Shown one piece after another: positions 25,667 to 33,834 of a DNA stretch of 64,000 bases (position 1 is the first letter of the stretch; each line of letters starts with the position of its first letter). The stretch is from Pseudorhodobacter sp. MZDSW-24AT (GTDB lineage: Bacteria; Pseudomonadota; Alphaproteobacteria; Rhodobacterales; Rhodobacteraceae): contig NZ_PGOI01000008.1 in assembly GCF_002794355.1 (NCBI RefSeq), positions 372,001 to 436,000 on the forward strand, read 5' to 3'. A program made the translations under genes and the position numbers. The notes under the pieces are model-generated. The model was not told where the DNA came from. It ran no database searches and saw nothing but the letters and a program-made list of their open reading frames with translations.

Positions 25667-26980
25667 ATGAACATGCCCTTCACCCCCAATGTGATTGCCC
25701 CGCCCACGCCCAAATCGCTGGCCGATACGGGCCTGTCCTTGGTGATGATGCGCGACATCCTGTTGAAAACCATCTTCCGGATGAACCTTGATCTGGTGTC
25801 CGACATCAGCCGGGTGATCGCCCTGCCACCGATGCTGACGCAAGAACTGATCGACATCGCGCGCGGGCAAAAGCTGGTCGAGGCGACGGGCACCCTGCAC
25901 GCCACCTCGGGCAATGAAATGGGCTATCAGCTCACCGACAGCGGCAAGGCCCGCGCGCTCGACGCCTTGTCGCAGTCCGAATATTACGGCGCCATCCCCG
26001 TGCCACTGGCCACCTATGCCGAGCAGATGAGGCGGCAATCGGTGCGCAACATCCGCCTGACGCGGGAACAGCTGATGGGCGCGATGGGCCACCTGATCCT
26101 GCCCCCCGATCTTCTGAGCAACCTTGGCCCCGCCATCACCTCGGGCCGGTCCATCCTGATGTATGGCCCGCCCGGCAATGGCAAATCCTCGATCTCGAAC
26201 GGCATTCGCGCCGCCATGGGCGACAAGATCTATGTCCCGCGCGCGCTTGAATACGCCGGGCAGGTCATCACCGTCTATGATCCCATCGTGCATACCTCGG
26301 CCGAGGAATCGGTGGATGACCCGAATTCCCTGCGCCGGACCTCGGGCCGCTTCGACACCCGCTATGTCTATTGCGAACGCCCCACCGTCATCACCGGGGG
26401 CGAACTGACGCTCGACATGCTGGATCTGAAGTTCAACCCGGTGGCCCGCACCTATCAGGCGCCGCTGCAACTCAAGGCCTCTGGCGGCATCTTCATCGTG
26501 GACGACCTTGGCCGTCAGGCGGAACCGCCGCAGAAACTGGTCAACCGCTGGATCGTGCCGCTGGAAGAGGCGCGCGACATCCTCTCGCTTCAATCGGGTG
26601 AGAAATTCACCGTGCCTTTCGACACGCTGGTGATCTTTTCCACCAACTTCCACCCGAACGAGATTTTCGACGGCGCCGCCCTGCGCCGCATCTTCTTCAA
26701 GATCAAGGTGGATGGTCCCAACCAAGAGATGTTTCTGAAGATCTTCGCCATGGTGGCCCGCAAAAAGAAGATGCCGCTCGACGAAGCCACGCTGCTGCAC
26801 ATGCTCAAAACCAAATATCCGACGATCCAGAACACTTTCGCAAACTATCAGCCCACCTTCTTGATCGATCAGATGATCGCCATTTGCGAATTCGAAGGCA
26901 TCCCCTATCAGATGCGCCCCGACCTGATCGACCGCGCGTGGAGCAATATGTTCGTGCGGGACGAAAAGATCGCCAAGTAA
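25667..26980 (+). CDS. AAA-type ATPase linked to tad operon, role unknown
   Basis: This 437-aa protein has Walker A YGPPGNGKSS (about 166-175), a Walker B-like segment GGIFIVDDLGRQ, and a sensor-like IFSTNFHPNEIFDGAALRR. The N-terminal 150 residues (LKTIFRMNLDLVSDISRVIALP..) look helical and could be a winged-helix or adaptor domain. No membrane segment is present. It lies 73 nt after tadV in the same orientation and may be the last gene of the pilus transcript. No named family is recognised with confidence; a remodelling ATPase for the pilus is a guess. Confidence 0.75.
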   Translation: MNMPFTPNVIAPPTPKSLADTGLSLVMMRDILLKTIFRMNLDLVSDISRVIALPPMLTQELIDIARGQKLVEATGTLHATSGNEMGYQLTDSGKARALDALSQSEYYGAIPVPLATYAEQMRRQSVRNIRLTREQLMGAMGHLILPPDLLSNLGPAITSGRSILMYGPPGNGKSSISNGIRAAMGDKIYVPRALEYAGQVITVYDPIVHTSAEESVDDPNSLRRTSGRFDTRYVYCERPTVITGGELTLDMLDLKFNPVARTYQAPLQLKASGGIFIVDDLGRQAEPPQKLVNRWIVPLEEARDILSLQSGEKFTVPFDTLVIFSTNFHPNEIFDGAALRRIFFKIKVDGPNQEMFLKIFAMVARKKKMPLDEATLLHMLKTKYPTIQNTFANYQPTFLIDQMIAICEFEGIPYQMRPDLIDRAWSNMFVRDEKIAK

Positions 26981-27035
26981 CGATTTTTCTGCGAAAAATC
27001 AGGCGCGTTCCGCCGAATTTTCGCAGAAAATTCGT
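26980..27035. terminator. Paired palindrome, likely bidirectional terminator (copy 2)
   Basis: Two hairpins lie between convergent genes ending at 26980 and 27045: GATTTTTC-TGC-GAAAAATC (26982-27000) and GAATTTTC-GCA-GAAAATTC (27015-27033). Relative to the copy at 13528-13590, the second hairpin has changed both sides of its own stem, so each small hairpin remains perfect while the long arm-to-arm pairing does not. Confidence 0.7.
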
Positions 27036-27044
27036 CTGCGCGCG

Positions 27045-27590
27045 TCAGAACCGCCGCACCCCGCGCTCGGTCACCAGCATGTCAAGCCGCTGGTCGGTCG
27101 CCTCGATCGGCACCTCGGCCACCTCTTGCGCGGCAAAGGCAAAGCCCACCGCCAGCACCGGCCCGCGCGCGCGCAACGCCTCCAGCGTGCGGTCGTAGAA
27201 CCCGCCGCCATAGCCCAGCCGATAGCCGCGCGCGTCAAAGGCCAGCAGCGGCACGATCAGCACCCGGGGCTCCACCCAAGCCCCCTCCTCGGGGATCTGC
27301 GCGCCGAACTCCCCCGGCACCAGCGCACAGCCCGGCGACCATTCGCGAAACCGCAAGGCCTGCGCCCTCCCCATGATCACCGGCACCCCGACCGGGCCTT
27401 GATGCGCCGCCATCGCGGGCAAAGGGTCGATCTCGGTCCGCATCGGCATATAGCCCGCCAGCACCTTTCCCCGCTCGGACGCCAGCACATCGGCCAGAAT
27501 CTCTGCCGCCTGCCCTTGCCCGGCGGCAAAGGCCGCCTTGCGCGCGGCAAAACCCGCCTGCCGCGCCGCCGCCTTCAGATCAACATCCAT
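27045..27590 (-). CDS. 5-formyltetrahydrofolate cyclo-ligase
   Basis: This 181-aa enzyme converts 5-formyl-THF to 5,10-methenyl-THF using ATP. The family signature LGYGGGFYDR is present, with YMPMRTEIDP as the substrate-side motif and the ATP-binding PLLAFDARGYRLG. The start MDVDLKAAARQ at 27590 overlaps the end of mgtE by 16 nt on the same strand, so the two genes are likely coupled. In E. coli the enzyme is YgfA (Fau). Confidence 0.9.
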   Translation of the reverse strand: MDVDLKAAARQAGFAARKAAFAAGQGQAAEILADVLASERGKVLAGYMPMRTEIDPLPAMAAHQGPVGVPVIMGRAQALRFREWSPGCALVPGEFGAQIPEEGAWVEPRVLIVPLLAFDARGYRLGYGGGFYDRTLEALRARGPVLAVGFAFAAQEVAEVPIEATDQRLDMLVTERGVRRF

Positions 27591-28945
27591 GTCGCCAGTC
27601 CCAAAAAGGCAAAGAAACCCACCACATCCGTCACCGTGGTCACAAAGGTGCCCGAAGCCAGCGCCGGGTCCGCCCCCAGCTTGTTCATCGTCAAGGGCAC
27701 CACCACCCCCGCCAGCGCCGCCACCAGAAGGTTGATGATCATCGCCACCCCCAGCACCACGCCCAACAGCGCCCAGCCAAACACCAGCCAGCCCACCATC
27801 CCCATCAGCGCCGCGAACACCATCCCGTTCAGCAAGCCCACCGTGGCCTCGCGCCGCACCACCCGCAGCGCGTTGGACGAGGTGAGGTCCCGCGTCGCCA
27901 GCGCCCGCACCGCCACGGTCAGCGATTGCGTCCCGGCATTGCCCCCCATCGAGGCCACAATCGGCATCAGCGCCGCCAGCACCACCACCGCCGAAATCGT
28001 CGCTTCAAAGCGCGAGATCACAAAGGCCGCCAGATTGGCCGCCAGAAGGTTCACGAACAGCCACGGCAAGCGCCCCTTCAACGTCTCGAACACCCCGTCC
28101 GAAACACTGGCGTCATCGCTCACCCCGGCCATGCGCAGCATGTCCTCTTGGTGCTCCTCGTCCAGCACATTCATCGCGTCATCAATGGTGATGACGCCGA
28201 CCAGACGGCCATAAGCATCGACCACCGGACAGGAAATCAGGTGATACTGGTTGAACAGATAGGCCACATCCGCCTCTGCGTCATCGGCGGTGATGGTGCG
28301 GAAACTCTCTTCCACGATCGCCTGCAACGGCACCTCACGCCGCGCCGACAGCATCCGCCCCAGCGTGACATAGCCCACCGGCTTCATCCGTGGATCGACC
28401 AGAATCACGTGATAGAACTGGTCAGGCAGCGTCTCGGCGCGGCGCAAATGGTCGATCATCTCGCCCACTGTCCAATGGGCAGGTGCCGTCACCACCTCGC
28501 GCTGCATCAAGCGCCCGGCGGAATACTCCGGATAGGCCAGCGCCTGCTCCACCGCCAGACGGTCGGCGGTGTCCAGCGTCGACAGGATCGCCTCCTGCGC
28601 GGGCTCTTCCAGATCCTCAAGGATGTCCACCACATCATCGGTGTCCAGATCGCGCATTGCCTCGGCCACCACGGCGGGCGGCAAGGCCTCGATCACCTCC
28701 TCGCGGATCGAATCCGAGATTTCCGACAGGATCTCCCCGTCAATCTCGCCCGCGCCCAGCGCCAGCAGGGCCCCGCGCTCTTCGGCACTGATCTGCTCCA
28801 GAAGGTCGGCCACGTCGGCAGGGTGCATCGGCTGCAACAGCCGCGCCAGCGCCGCCCGGTCCTCTGCCTCCACCGCCTGCAGAATGGCCGCCACCCGCCG
28901 GGCATCCAGACCATCTTCCGCCTCGAAGCGCGCGTCATCTGCCAT
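27575..28945 (-). CDS. mgtE: Magnesium transporter MgtE
   Basis: This 456-aa protein has the full MgtE layout. An N-terminal superhelical domain (about 15-130, MHPADVADLLEQI, LDTDDVVDILEDLEEP) is followed by tandem CBS domains (about 135-260, REVVTAPAHWTVGEMIDHLR, CPVVDAYGRLVGVITIDDAM). A plug helix and five C-terminal membrane helices come next (LPIVASMGGNAGTQSLTV-type stretch, GTFVTTVTDVVGFFAFLG). The acidic N-domain and CBS domains sense intracellular Mg2+ and gate the pore. It is upstream of and overlaps the cyclo-ligase gene. Confidence 0.95.
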   Translation of the reverse strand: MADDARFEAEDGLDARRVAAILQAVEAEDRAALARLLQPMHPADVADLLEQISAEERGALLALGAGEIDGEILSEISDSIREEVIEALPPAVVAEAMRDLDTDDVVDILEDLEEPAQEAILSTLDTADRLAVEQALAYPEYSAGRLMQREVVTAPAHWTVGEMIDHLRRAETLPDQFYHVILVDPRMKPVGYVTLGRMLSARREVPLQAIVEESFRTITADDAEADVAYLFNQYHLISCPVVDAYGRLVGVITIDDAMNVLDEEHQEDMLRMAGVSDDASVSDGVFETLKGRLPWLFVNLLAANLAAFVISRFEATISAVVVLAALMPIVASMGGNAGTQSLTVAVRALATRDLTSSNALRVVRREATVGLLNGMVFAALMGMVGWLVFGWALLGVVLGVAMIINLLVAALAGVVVPLTMNKLGADPALASGTFVTTVTDVVGFFAFLGLATWMLI

Positions 28946-29070
28946 GGCTCGTCCTTTCCGATTACCCCAACACTAGCGAAAGCTGTTTCCGGCAAACAGG
29001 GGGCATCCGGCAAATTTACCCAAGCGCGGAAAGACGATAGGCTGCGCCGATCACAAGGGGACGCTCTGGA

Positions 29071-30360
29071 ATGCCGATGACCGAACTTTTGCTGGGCCAA
29101 GTGCTGCGCTACACCTCCGATCCATTTGATCACGGCCTTGGCGCCGCCCGTGTCGATGAGGCGCTGGTGATCGAAGCGGGGCGCATCCGCGCCGTGGGCA
29201 GCGCCGATACGCTCCGCCGCCAGCACCCCGACGCCCGCGTCACCGATTATGGCCGCAACCTGATCAGCGCGGGTTTTGTCGATGCGCATGTGCATTATCC
29301 GCAAACCGCCATCATCGCCTCTTGGGGCAAGCGGCTGATCGACTGGCTCAACAGCTACACCTTCCCCGAGGAGATGCGCTTTTCGAACCTGCCTTATGCG
29401 CAAGACGTGGCAAACCGCTACTTCGACCTGACCGTTTCGAACGGAACCACCTCGGTCTGCTCTTACGCCACCATCCACCCCGAAAGCGTGGACGCCTTCT
29501 TCACCGCCGCCGCCCGACGCAATCAACGCGTCTGGGCGGGCAAAACCTGCATGGACCGCAACGCGCCCGACGCTCTGCGCGACACCGCGCAATCCGCCTA
29601 TGACGACAGCAAGGCGCTTCTGGCGAAATGGCACGGCCAAGGCCGCGCGTCTTATGTCATCACGCCGCGCTTCTCGCCCACGTCAAGCGAAGTCCAACTC
29701 GCCGCTATGGGCGCGCTCTGGGCCGAACACCCCGACTGTCTGATGCAAACCCATCTCAGCGAGCAGACCGATGAAATCGCCTGGGTGAAATCCCTGTTCC
29801 CCACCGCGCGCGACTATCTTGATACCTATGAACGCCACGGCCTTCTGGGCAAAGGCGCGCTGTTGGGCCATGCCATCTGGCTGGAAGAGCGGGAAAAATC
29901 CCGCATCCTTGAAACCGATGCCAGCCTGATCCACTGCCCCACCTCGAACACCTTCATCGGCTCCGGGCTCTTTGACATGGGCGGGCTGAAAGCCGCAGGC
30001 CACCGCATAGGACTTGCCACCGATACCGGCGGCGGCTCCAGCTTTTCCATGTTGCGCACCATGGCCGCCGCCTATGAGGTCGGCCAACTCAAGGGCCGCG
30101 CCTTGCATCCGTCAGAACTCTGGTGGCTCGCCACCGCAGGCTCGGCGCGCGCCTTGCATGCCGATGACCAGATCGGCACCATCGCCCCGGGACGGGAGGC
30201 CGATCTGGTGGTGGTCGATCTCGCCTCCACTCCGGCCATCGCGCAAGCCACGCAAAGGGCCGAAGACCTCTGGCAGGCGCTGTTCCCCACCATCATGATG
30301 GGGGATGACCGCGCGATCCGCGCCACCTACGTGGCAGGCGCGCGGGTGCACAGCCGCTAG
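29071..30360 (+). CDS. guaD: Guanine deaminase
   Basis: This 429-aa amidohydrolase is predicted to convert guanine to xanthine with one bound zinc. Motifs are the metal ligands DAHVHYPQ (71-78), HLSEQTDEI, GHAIWLEE, and CPTSNTFIGSGLFD with ATDTGGGSSFSM, which are characteristic of guanine deaminase rather than other amidohydrolases. The length is as expected. It is divergent from mgtE and convergent with rraB. Another purine-type deaminase is encoded at 30699 on the other strand. Confidence 0.92.
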   Translation: MPMTELLLGQVLRYTSDPFDHGLGAARVDEALVIEAGRIRAVGSADTLRRQHPDARVTDYGRNLISAGFVDAHVHYPQTAIIASWGKRLIDWLNSYTFPEEMRFSNLPYAQDVANRYFDLTVSNGTTSVCSYATIHPESVDAFFTAAARRNQRVWAGKTCMDRNAPDALRDTAQSAYDDSKALLAKWHGQGRASYVITPRFSPTSSEVQLAAMGALWAEHPDCLMQTHLSEQTDEIAWVKSLFPTARDYLDTYERHGLLGKGALLGHAIWLEEREKSRILETDASLIHCPTSNTFIGSGLFDMGGLKAAGHRIGLATDTGGGSSFSMLRTMAAAYEVGQLKGRALHPSELWWLATAGSARALHADDQIGTIAPGREADLVVVDLASTPAIAQATQRAEDLWQALFPTIMMGDDRAIRATYVAGARVHSR

Positions 30361-30366
30361 GCGGCG

Positions 30367-30696
30367 TCAGTCAAAGCCGAATTCCCAGCCATCAGGCAGG
30401 AAATCATAGGCCACGCCAATCTCGCTCACCTTGCGCTCTTCCTCCCACAGCACTTCGGGGGAAATGCGCAAGGCCGTTTTGGTAGTCACGATCAACGTGT
30501 CCTCTTCCGCGTCGCGCTCGGTGGCATAGCCCTTGGCGTGCAAGGCCTTCTCGCAAGCCTTCCAATTGGCCTCCTCGCTTTCCGCCAGCAAATAGAACTC
30601 CACCACCGATGTCTGCGGCAGCGTCGCACCCGCCTTTTTCATCTCGTCAAAACTGTCGAATGTCTCGCGCCGTTGCGCTTCGAAATCATGTGCCAT
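30367..30696 (-). CDS. rraB: RraB-family RNase E inhibitor
   Basis: This 109-aa acidic protein starts MAHDFEAQRRETFDSFDEMK. The family pattern is visible in VVEFYLLAESEEANWKACEK, GYATERDAEED and the C-terminal VAYDFLPDGWEFGFD. In E. coli RraB binds RNase E and modulates mRNA decay. The gene starts 2 nt after the stop of the upstream deaminase on the same strand, so the two are almost certainly co-transcribed. The identification rests on overall pattern rather than catalytic residues. Confidence 0.82.
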   Translation of the reverse strand: MAHDFEAQRRETFDSFDEMKKAGATLPQTSVVEFYLLAESEEANWKACEKALHAKGYATERDAEEDTLIVTTKTALRISPEVLWEEERKVSEIGVAYDFLPDGWEFGFD

Positions 30697-30698
30697 GC

Positions 30699-32039
30699 TC
30701 AACCCCTCAGCTTTTGCGCCAAGGCGGTCTGGCGCTCGACGATCCGGCCCACGTCTAGCGTAACCATCTGCCCGCCCGCAACCACCCTGCGCCCTTCGAC
30801 AAAGAGATCGCGCACCCGTCCCGGCCCGCACAGGATCAGCGCCGCCACCGGGTCCCATGAGCCCGCCGCTTGAATCCCCGACACATCCCAGATCGCCACA
30901 TCCGCCCGCTTGCCCACAGCCAACTGCCCGCAATCTTCGCGCCCCAGCACCTGCGCGCCGCCCAGCGTCGCCACCTCCAGCGCCTCGCGCGCGCTCATCG
31001 CATCCGCTCCGCGCGCCACCCGCTGCAACAACATCGCCTGCCGCGCCTCGCCGATCAGATTGCCCGCATCATTGCTGGCCGACCCATCGACGCCCAAGCC
31101 CACCAGCACCCCGGCGTCGCGCATCTCCCGCAGCGGCGCGATCCCCGACCCCAGCCGGCAGTTGGAGCACGGGCAATGCGCCACCCCGGTCCGCGTGCGG
31201 GCAAAGAGGTCAATCTCCCCCGCATCCAGCTTCACGCAATGCGCATGCCAGACATCCGGCCCCGTCCAGCCCAGATCTTGCGCATATTGCCCCGGCCGCA
31301 CCCCGAACTTGGCCAGCGAATAGGCAATATCTTCTGCGTTTTCCGCCAGATGGGTGTGCAGCATCACCCCCTTGTCGCGCGCAAGCAAGGCCGTCTCGCG
31401 CATCAGATCGCGGCTCACCGAAAAGGGGGAGCATGGCGCAAGCCCCACCCGGCACAGGCTGCCTTCACCCGGGTCATGGAACGCGTCCACCACCCGGATC
31501 ATATCCTCCAAGATCGCCGCCTCGCGCTCCACCAGACTGTCCGGCGGCAAGCCGCCCTCCGACTCGCCAATGCTCATCGCCCCGCGCGTGGGGTGAAAGC
31601 GCAGTCCCACCTCCGCCGCCGCCGCGATGGTATCCTCCAGCCGGGCGCCATTGGGATAGAGATACAGATGATCCGACGTCAGGCTGCACCCCGTCAGCGC
31701 CAGTTCCGCCAAACCCACCTGCGCCGAGACGAACATCTCCTCCGGCCCGAACCGCGCCCAGATCGGATACAGCGTCTTCAACCAGCCAAAGAGCAGCGCA
31801 TCCTGCCCTCCCGGCACCGCCCGCGTCAGCGTCTGATACAGATGATGGTGCGTATTCACCAAGCCCGGCGTCACCACACAGCCCCGCGCCGACACCACCT
31901 CGGCCCCCGGCGCCTTCAGCCCCACGCCCACCGCCGCCACCACGCCGCCGCGCAACAGAACATCCGCCCCCGCCATCTCACGGCGGTTCGCGTCCATGGT
32001 CACCACCACATCCGCATCTTGAATCAGAATATCCGGCAA
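30699..32039 (-). CDS. Amidohydrolase, 8-oxoguanine deaminase-like
   Basis: From a TTG start at 32039 this encodes 446 aa. The TTG has a GGAGG Shine-Dalgarno 8 nt upstream and gives the family N-terminus (PDILIQDADVVVTMD), whereas the frame further upstream is unlike the family. Metal and active-site motifs are NTHHHLYQTLTRA, HTHLAEN, WHAHCVKLD and GVDGSASNDAGNL, which match the 8-oxoguanine deaminase/hydroxyatrazine-hydrolase branch of the amidohydrolases. It may clear oxidised purines. It is followed directly by rraB. Confidence 0.85.
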   Translation of the reverse strand: MPDILIQDADVVVTMDANRREMAGADVLLRGGVVAAVGVGLKAPGAEVVSARGCVVTPGLVNTHHHLYQTLTRAVPGGQDALLFGWLKTLYPIWARFGPEEMFVSAQVGLAELALTGCSLTSDHLYLYPNGARLEDTIAAAAEVGLRFHPTRGAMSIGESEGGLPPDSLVEREAAILEDMIRVVDAFHDPGEGSLCRVGLAPCSPFSVSRDLMRETALLARDKGVMLHTHLAENAEDIAYSLAKFGVRPGQYAQDLGWTGPDVWHAHCVKLDAGEIDLFARTRTGVAHCPCSNCRLGSGIAPLREMRDAGVLVGLGVDGSASNDAGNLIGEARQAMLLQRVARGADAMSAREALEVATLGGAQVLGREDCGQLAVGKRADVAIWDVSGIQAAGSWDPVAALILCGPGRVRDLFVEGRRVVAGGQMVTLDVGRIVERQTALAQKLRG

Positions 32040-32153
32040 AATCGGTCCCTCCGCCCCTTCGCTGGACCCAAAGGCGGGCCGACAGAAGGGGAAAAGGACT
32101 CGGTCACCGCAGCAGAACCCTACCAAGGCCACAAAGCCCCCGGCAAGCCATGT

Positions 32154-32217
32154 TCATCTGTTCACAAATATCCTCGGGGGGTGAGGCCGCAGGCCGAGGG
32201 GGGCAGACAGCCCCCCT
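32154..32217. repeat. Intergenic repeat, ATCTGTTC..AAATATCCTC type
   Basis: CATCTGTTCACAAATATCCT, followed by CGGGGGG and a GGGGGGC-AGACA-GCCCCCC hairpin, belongs to the same family as the elements at 39146 and 44331. It sits between the 8-oxoguanine deaminase-like gene and the phosphatase gene, both on the minus strand. Confidence 0.65.
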
Positions 32218-32218
32218 T

Positions 32219-33019
32219 TCAACGGTTCAGCAGCGCCAGCGCCTCGGCATGCACCGCCGCATTGGCCGCCGCCAGCACCTGCCCGCCCTGATGGCAAGGC
32301 CCGCCCTGCCAATCGGTCACCACGCCGCCCGCCGCCTCGATCACCGCAATCGGCGCCTGCACGTCATAGGCCTGCAACCCGGCCTCGATCACCAGATCCA
32401 CTTGCCCGGCGGCCAGCAGCGCATAGCCATAGCAATCCATGCCATAGCGCACCAGCCGCACGGATTCGGCCACCCGGCGAAAGGCCGCGTGCTCTGCCGC
32501 CGTTCCCACCTCAGGGAAGGTCGACAGCAGGATCGCCTCGCCCAAAGGCCGCGCCGGTCGGCACGCCAGAGGAAATGCCCCCGACGGCCCCACCACCCGG
32601 GCCACACCAAAGCCGCCCTCGAACCGTTCCCGGATAAAGGGCTGGTCGATCAGCCCGTAAATCGGCCCCGTCGCATCCGCGACCGAGATCAACACCCCCC
32701 ATGTCGGCGTGCCCGACAGATAGCCGCGCGTCCCATCGATCGGGTCCAGCACCCAAGTCAGACCTGATGTGCCCGCCTTGCGGCCATATTCCTCGCCCAG
32801 AATCGCATCTTCAGGCCGCCGCTCGGCCAGAATCGCGCGCATCCGCTCTTCCGCCAGCCGATCGGCCACGGTCACCGGGTCAAAGCGCGCCGCCTCTTTG
32901 CTGTCTGCCGCCAATCCGGCCTTGCGGAAATGCAAAAGCGTCGCCTCCCGCGCGGCTTCGGCCAGCGCATGGGCGGTGTCTTTCAGCGCGCGCTGAACAT
33001 CATCGGTCAAATCTGCCAT
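32219..33019 (-). CDS. Inositol monophosphatase-family phosphatase (histidinol-phosphatase-like)
   Basis: This 266-aa Mg2+-dependent phosphatase has FDPVTVADRLAE, GEEYG and the metal-binding WVLDPIDGTRGYLSGTPTWG, and AYDVQAPIAVIEAAGG at the C-terminal site. The DPIDGTRGYLSG variant is common in HisN-type histidinol phosphatases, so histidine biosynthesis is a reasonable guess; the SuhB-like paralogue is at 3792. ATG 33019 is chosen over the longer frame because it starts at the family N-terminus (MADLTDDVQRALKDTAH). Confidence 0.83.
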   Translation of the reverse strand: MADLTDDVQRALKDTAHALAEAAREATLLHFRKAGLAADSKEAARFDPVTVADRLAEERMRAILAERRPEDAILGEEYGRKAGTSGLTWVLDPIDGTRGYLSGTPTWGVLISVADATGPIYGLIDQPFIRERFEGGFGVARVVGPSGAFPLACRPARPLGEAILLSTFPEVGTAAEHAAFRRVAESVRLVRYGMDCYGYALLAAGQVDLVIEAGLQAYDVQAPIAVIEAAGGVVTDWQGGPCHQGGQVLAAANAAVHAEALALLNR

Positions 33020-33121
33020 GGGGTCCCCCTGCGGTGCGCGGGGCGCGCCATGCCCCCGGTTCACAGCGCGCTAGCGCCGCACGGAACCGGGGTCAAGCTT
33101 TGTCTCAGGGCCGCAAGGGCT

Positions 33122-33490
33122 TCAGGCCGCTTCGCTCAGCACGCGGGCCAGATCAAACAGGCGGCGGCGCTGCGCTTCGGGAATCGCGTAATAGGACCGC
33201 ACCAGTTCCAGCGCTTCCTTGTCGGCGAAGAAATCACCGGCGGTGGCTTCGGCCGGGGCGGCACCCTCTTCCGACAGGCCTTCAAAGAAGAAGGAAATCT
33301 GCACGCCCAGCGTGTCGGCGATGTCCCACAGGCGCGACGCGCTGACGCGGTTCATCCCGGTCTCATATTTCTGGATCTGCTGAAACTTGATCCCGACCTT
33401 GTCGGCAAGTTGCTGTTGCGTCATGCCCACCATCCAACGACGATGGCGGATCCGCTTCCCGACATGGGTATCAACTGGGTGCTTCATCAC
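33122..33490 (-). CDS. XRE-family helix-turn-helix regulator
   Basis: This 122-aa protein has a Cro/CI-type helix-turn-helix at about residues 10-66 (VGMTQQQLADKVGIKFQQIQ, then KYETGMNRVSASRLWDIADT). A C-terminal helical tail (DKEALELVRSYYAIPEAQRR) follows. This short regulator type is widespread in alphaproteobacteria; its targets are not known to me. It is divergent from the quinone oxidoreductase gene, with a 344-nt AT-rich gap that it may bind. The start could also be 33487. Confidence 0.87.
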   Translation of the reverse strand: MMKHPVDTHVGKRIRHRRWMVGMTQQQLADKVGIKFQQIQKYETGMNRVSASRLWDIADTLGVQISFFFEGLSEEGAAPAEATAGDFFADKEALELVRSYYAIPEAQRRRLFDLARVLSEAA

Positions 33491-33834
33491 ATTCTCCGAC
33501 CTTGGGACTCCCTATCCATATCACAAGCAACTTGCGTGCCAAAGTAACGATATGGTTTCACTTGGTAAGAATTATGAACAATGCCTCCGGTCCGGCCCGG
33601 TTTATGGGGCCAGAATTGCACAACTGACCAAATCCCGCGATCTGTTACCTGTGGAGGAATTGCATCGTCGACAATTCTCGTCCTGCGTGTTTTTCATAAT
33701 GCATTGCAATTTGCAATGCATTCGCAAAACAGATCACGCGCCCCGCCCCCGCGGGGCACTGGCACCGCCGCAGCCAAGCGCATAAACTGCCGGGCAAAGC
33801 CCCCCGGGGGAAACCGTCGCTCAAAGAGGGTCCG
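33491..33834. other. AT-rich gap with palindromes, no gene seen
   Basis: This 344-nt gap between the XRE regulator and the quinone oxidoreductase is much more AT-rich than neighbouring DNA from about 33500 to 33740. It holds a perfect 12-bp palindrome (33698-33722) and a GAATTG/CAATTC inverted pair (33657-33662 and 33672-33677). No open frame in it looks like a real gene. Confidence 0.6.
33698..33722. promoter_or_regulatory. Perfect 12-bp palindrome, candidate operator
   Basis: AATGCATTGCAA and TTGCAATGCATT flank a single T at 33710. Perfect dyad symmetry with a one-base centre and AT-rich arms looks more like a protein-binding operator than a terminator. It lies 112 nt before the oxidoreductase start and 208 nt upstream of the XRE gene. 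Confidence 0.45.

Noticed and set aside
33387-33785. Plus-strand small frame across the XRE gene and the AT-rich gap
   Set aside because: It begins as the antisense of the XRE gene and continues with no family signal; no ribosome-binding site is present.
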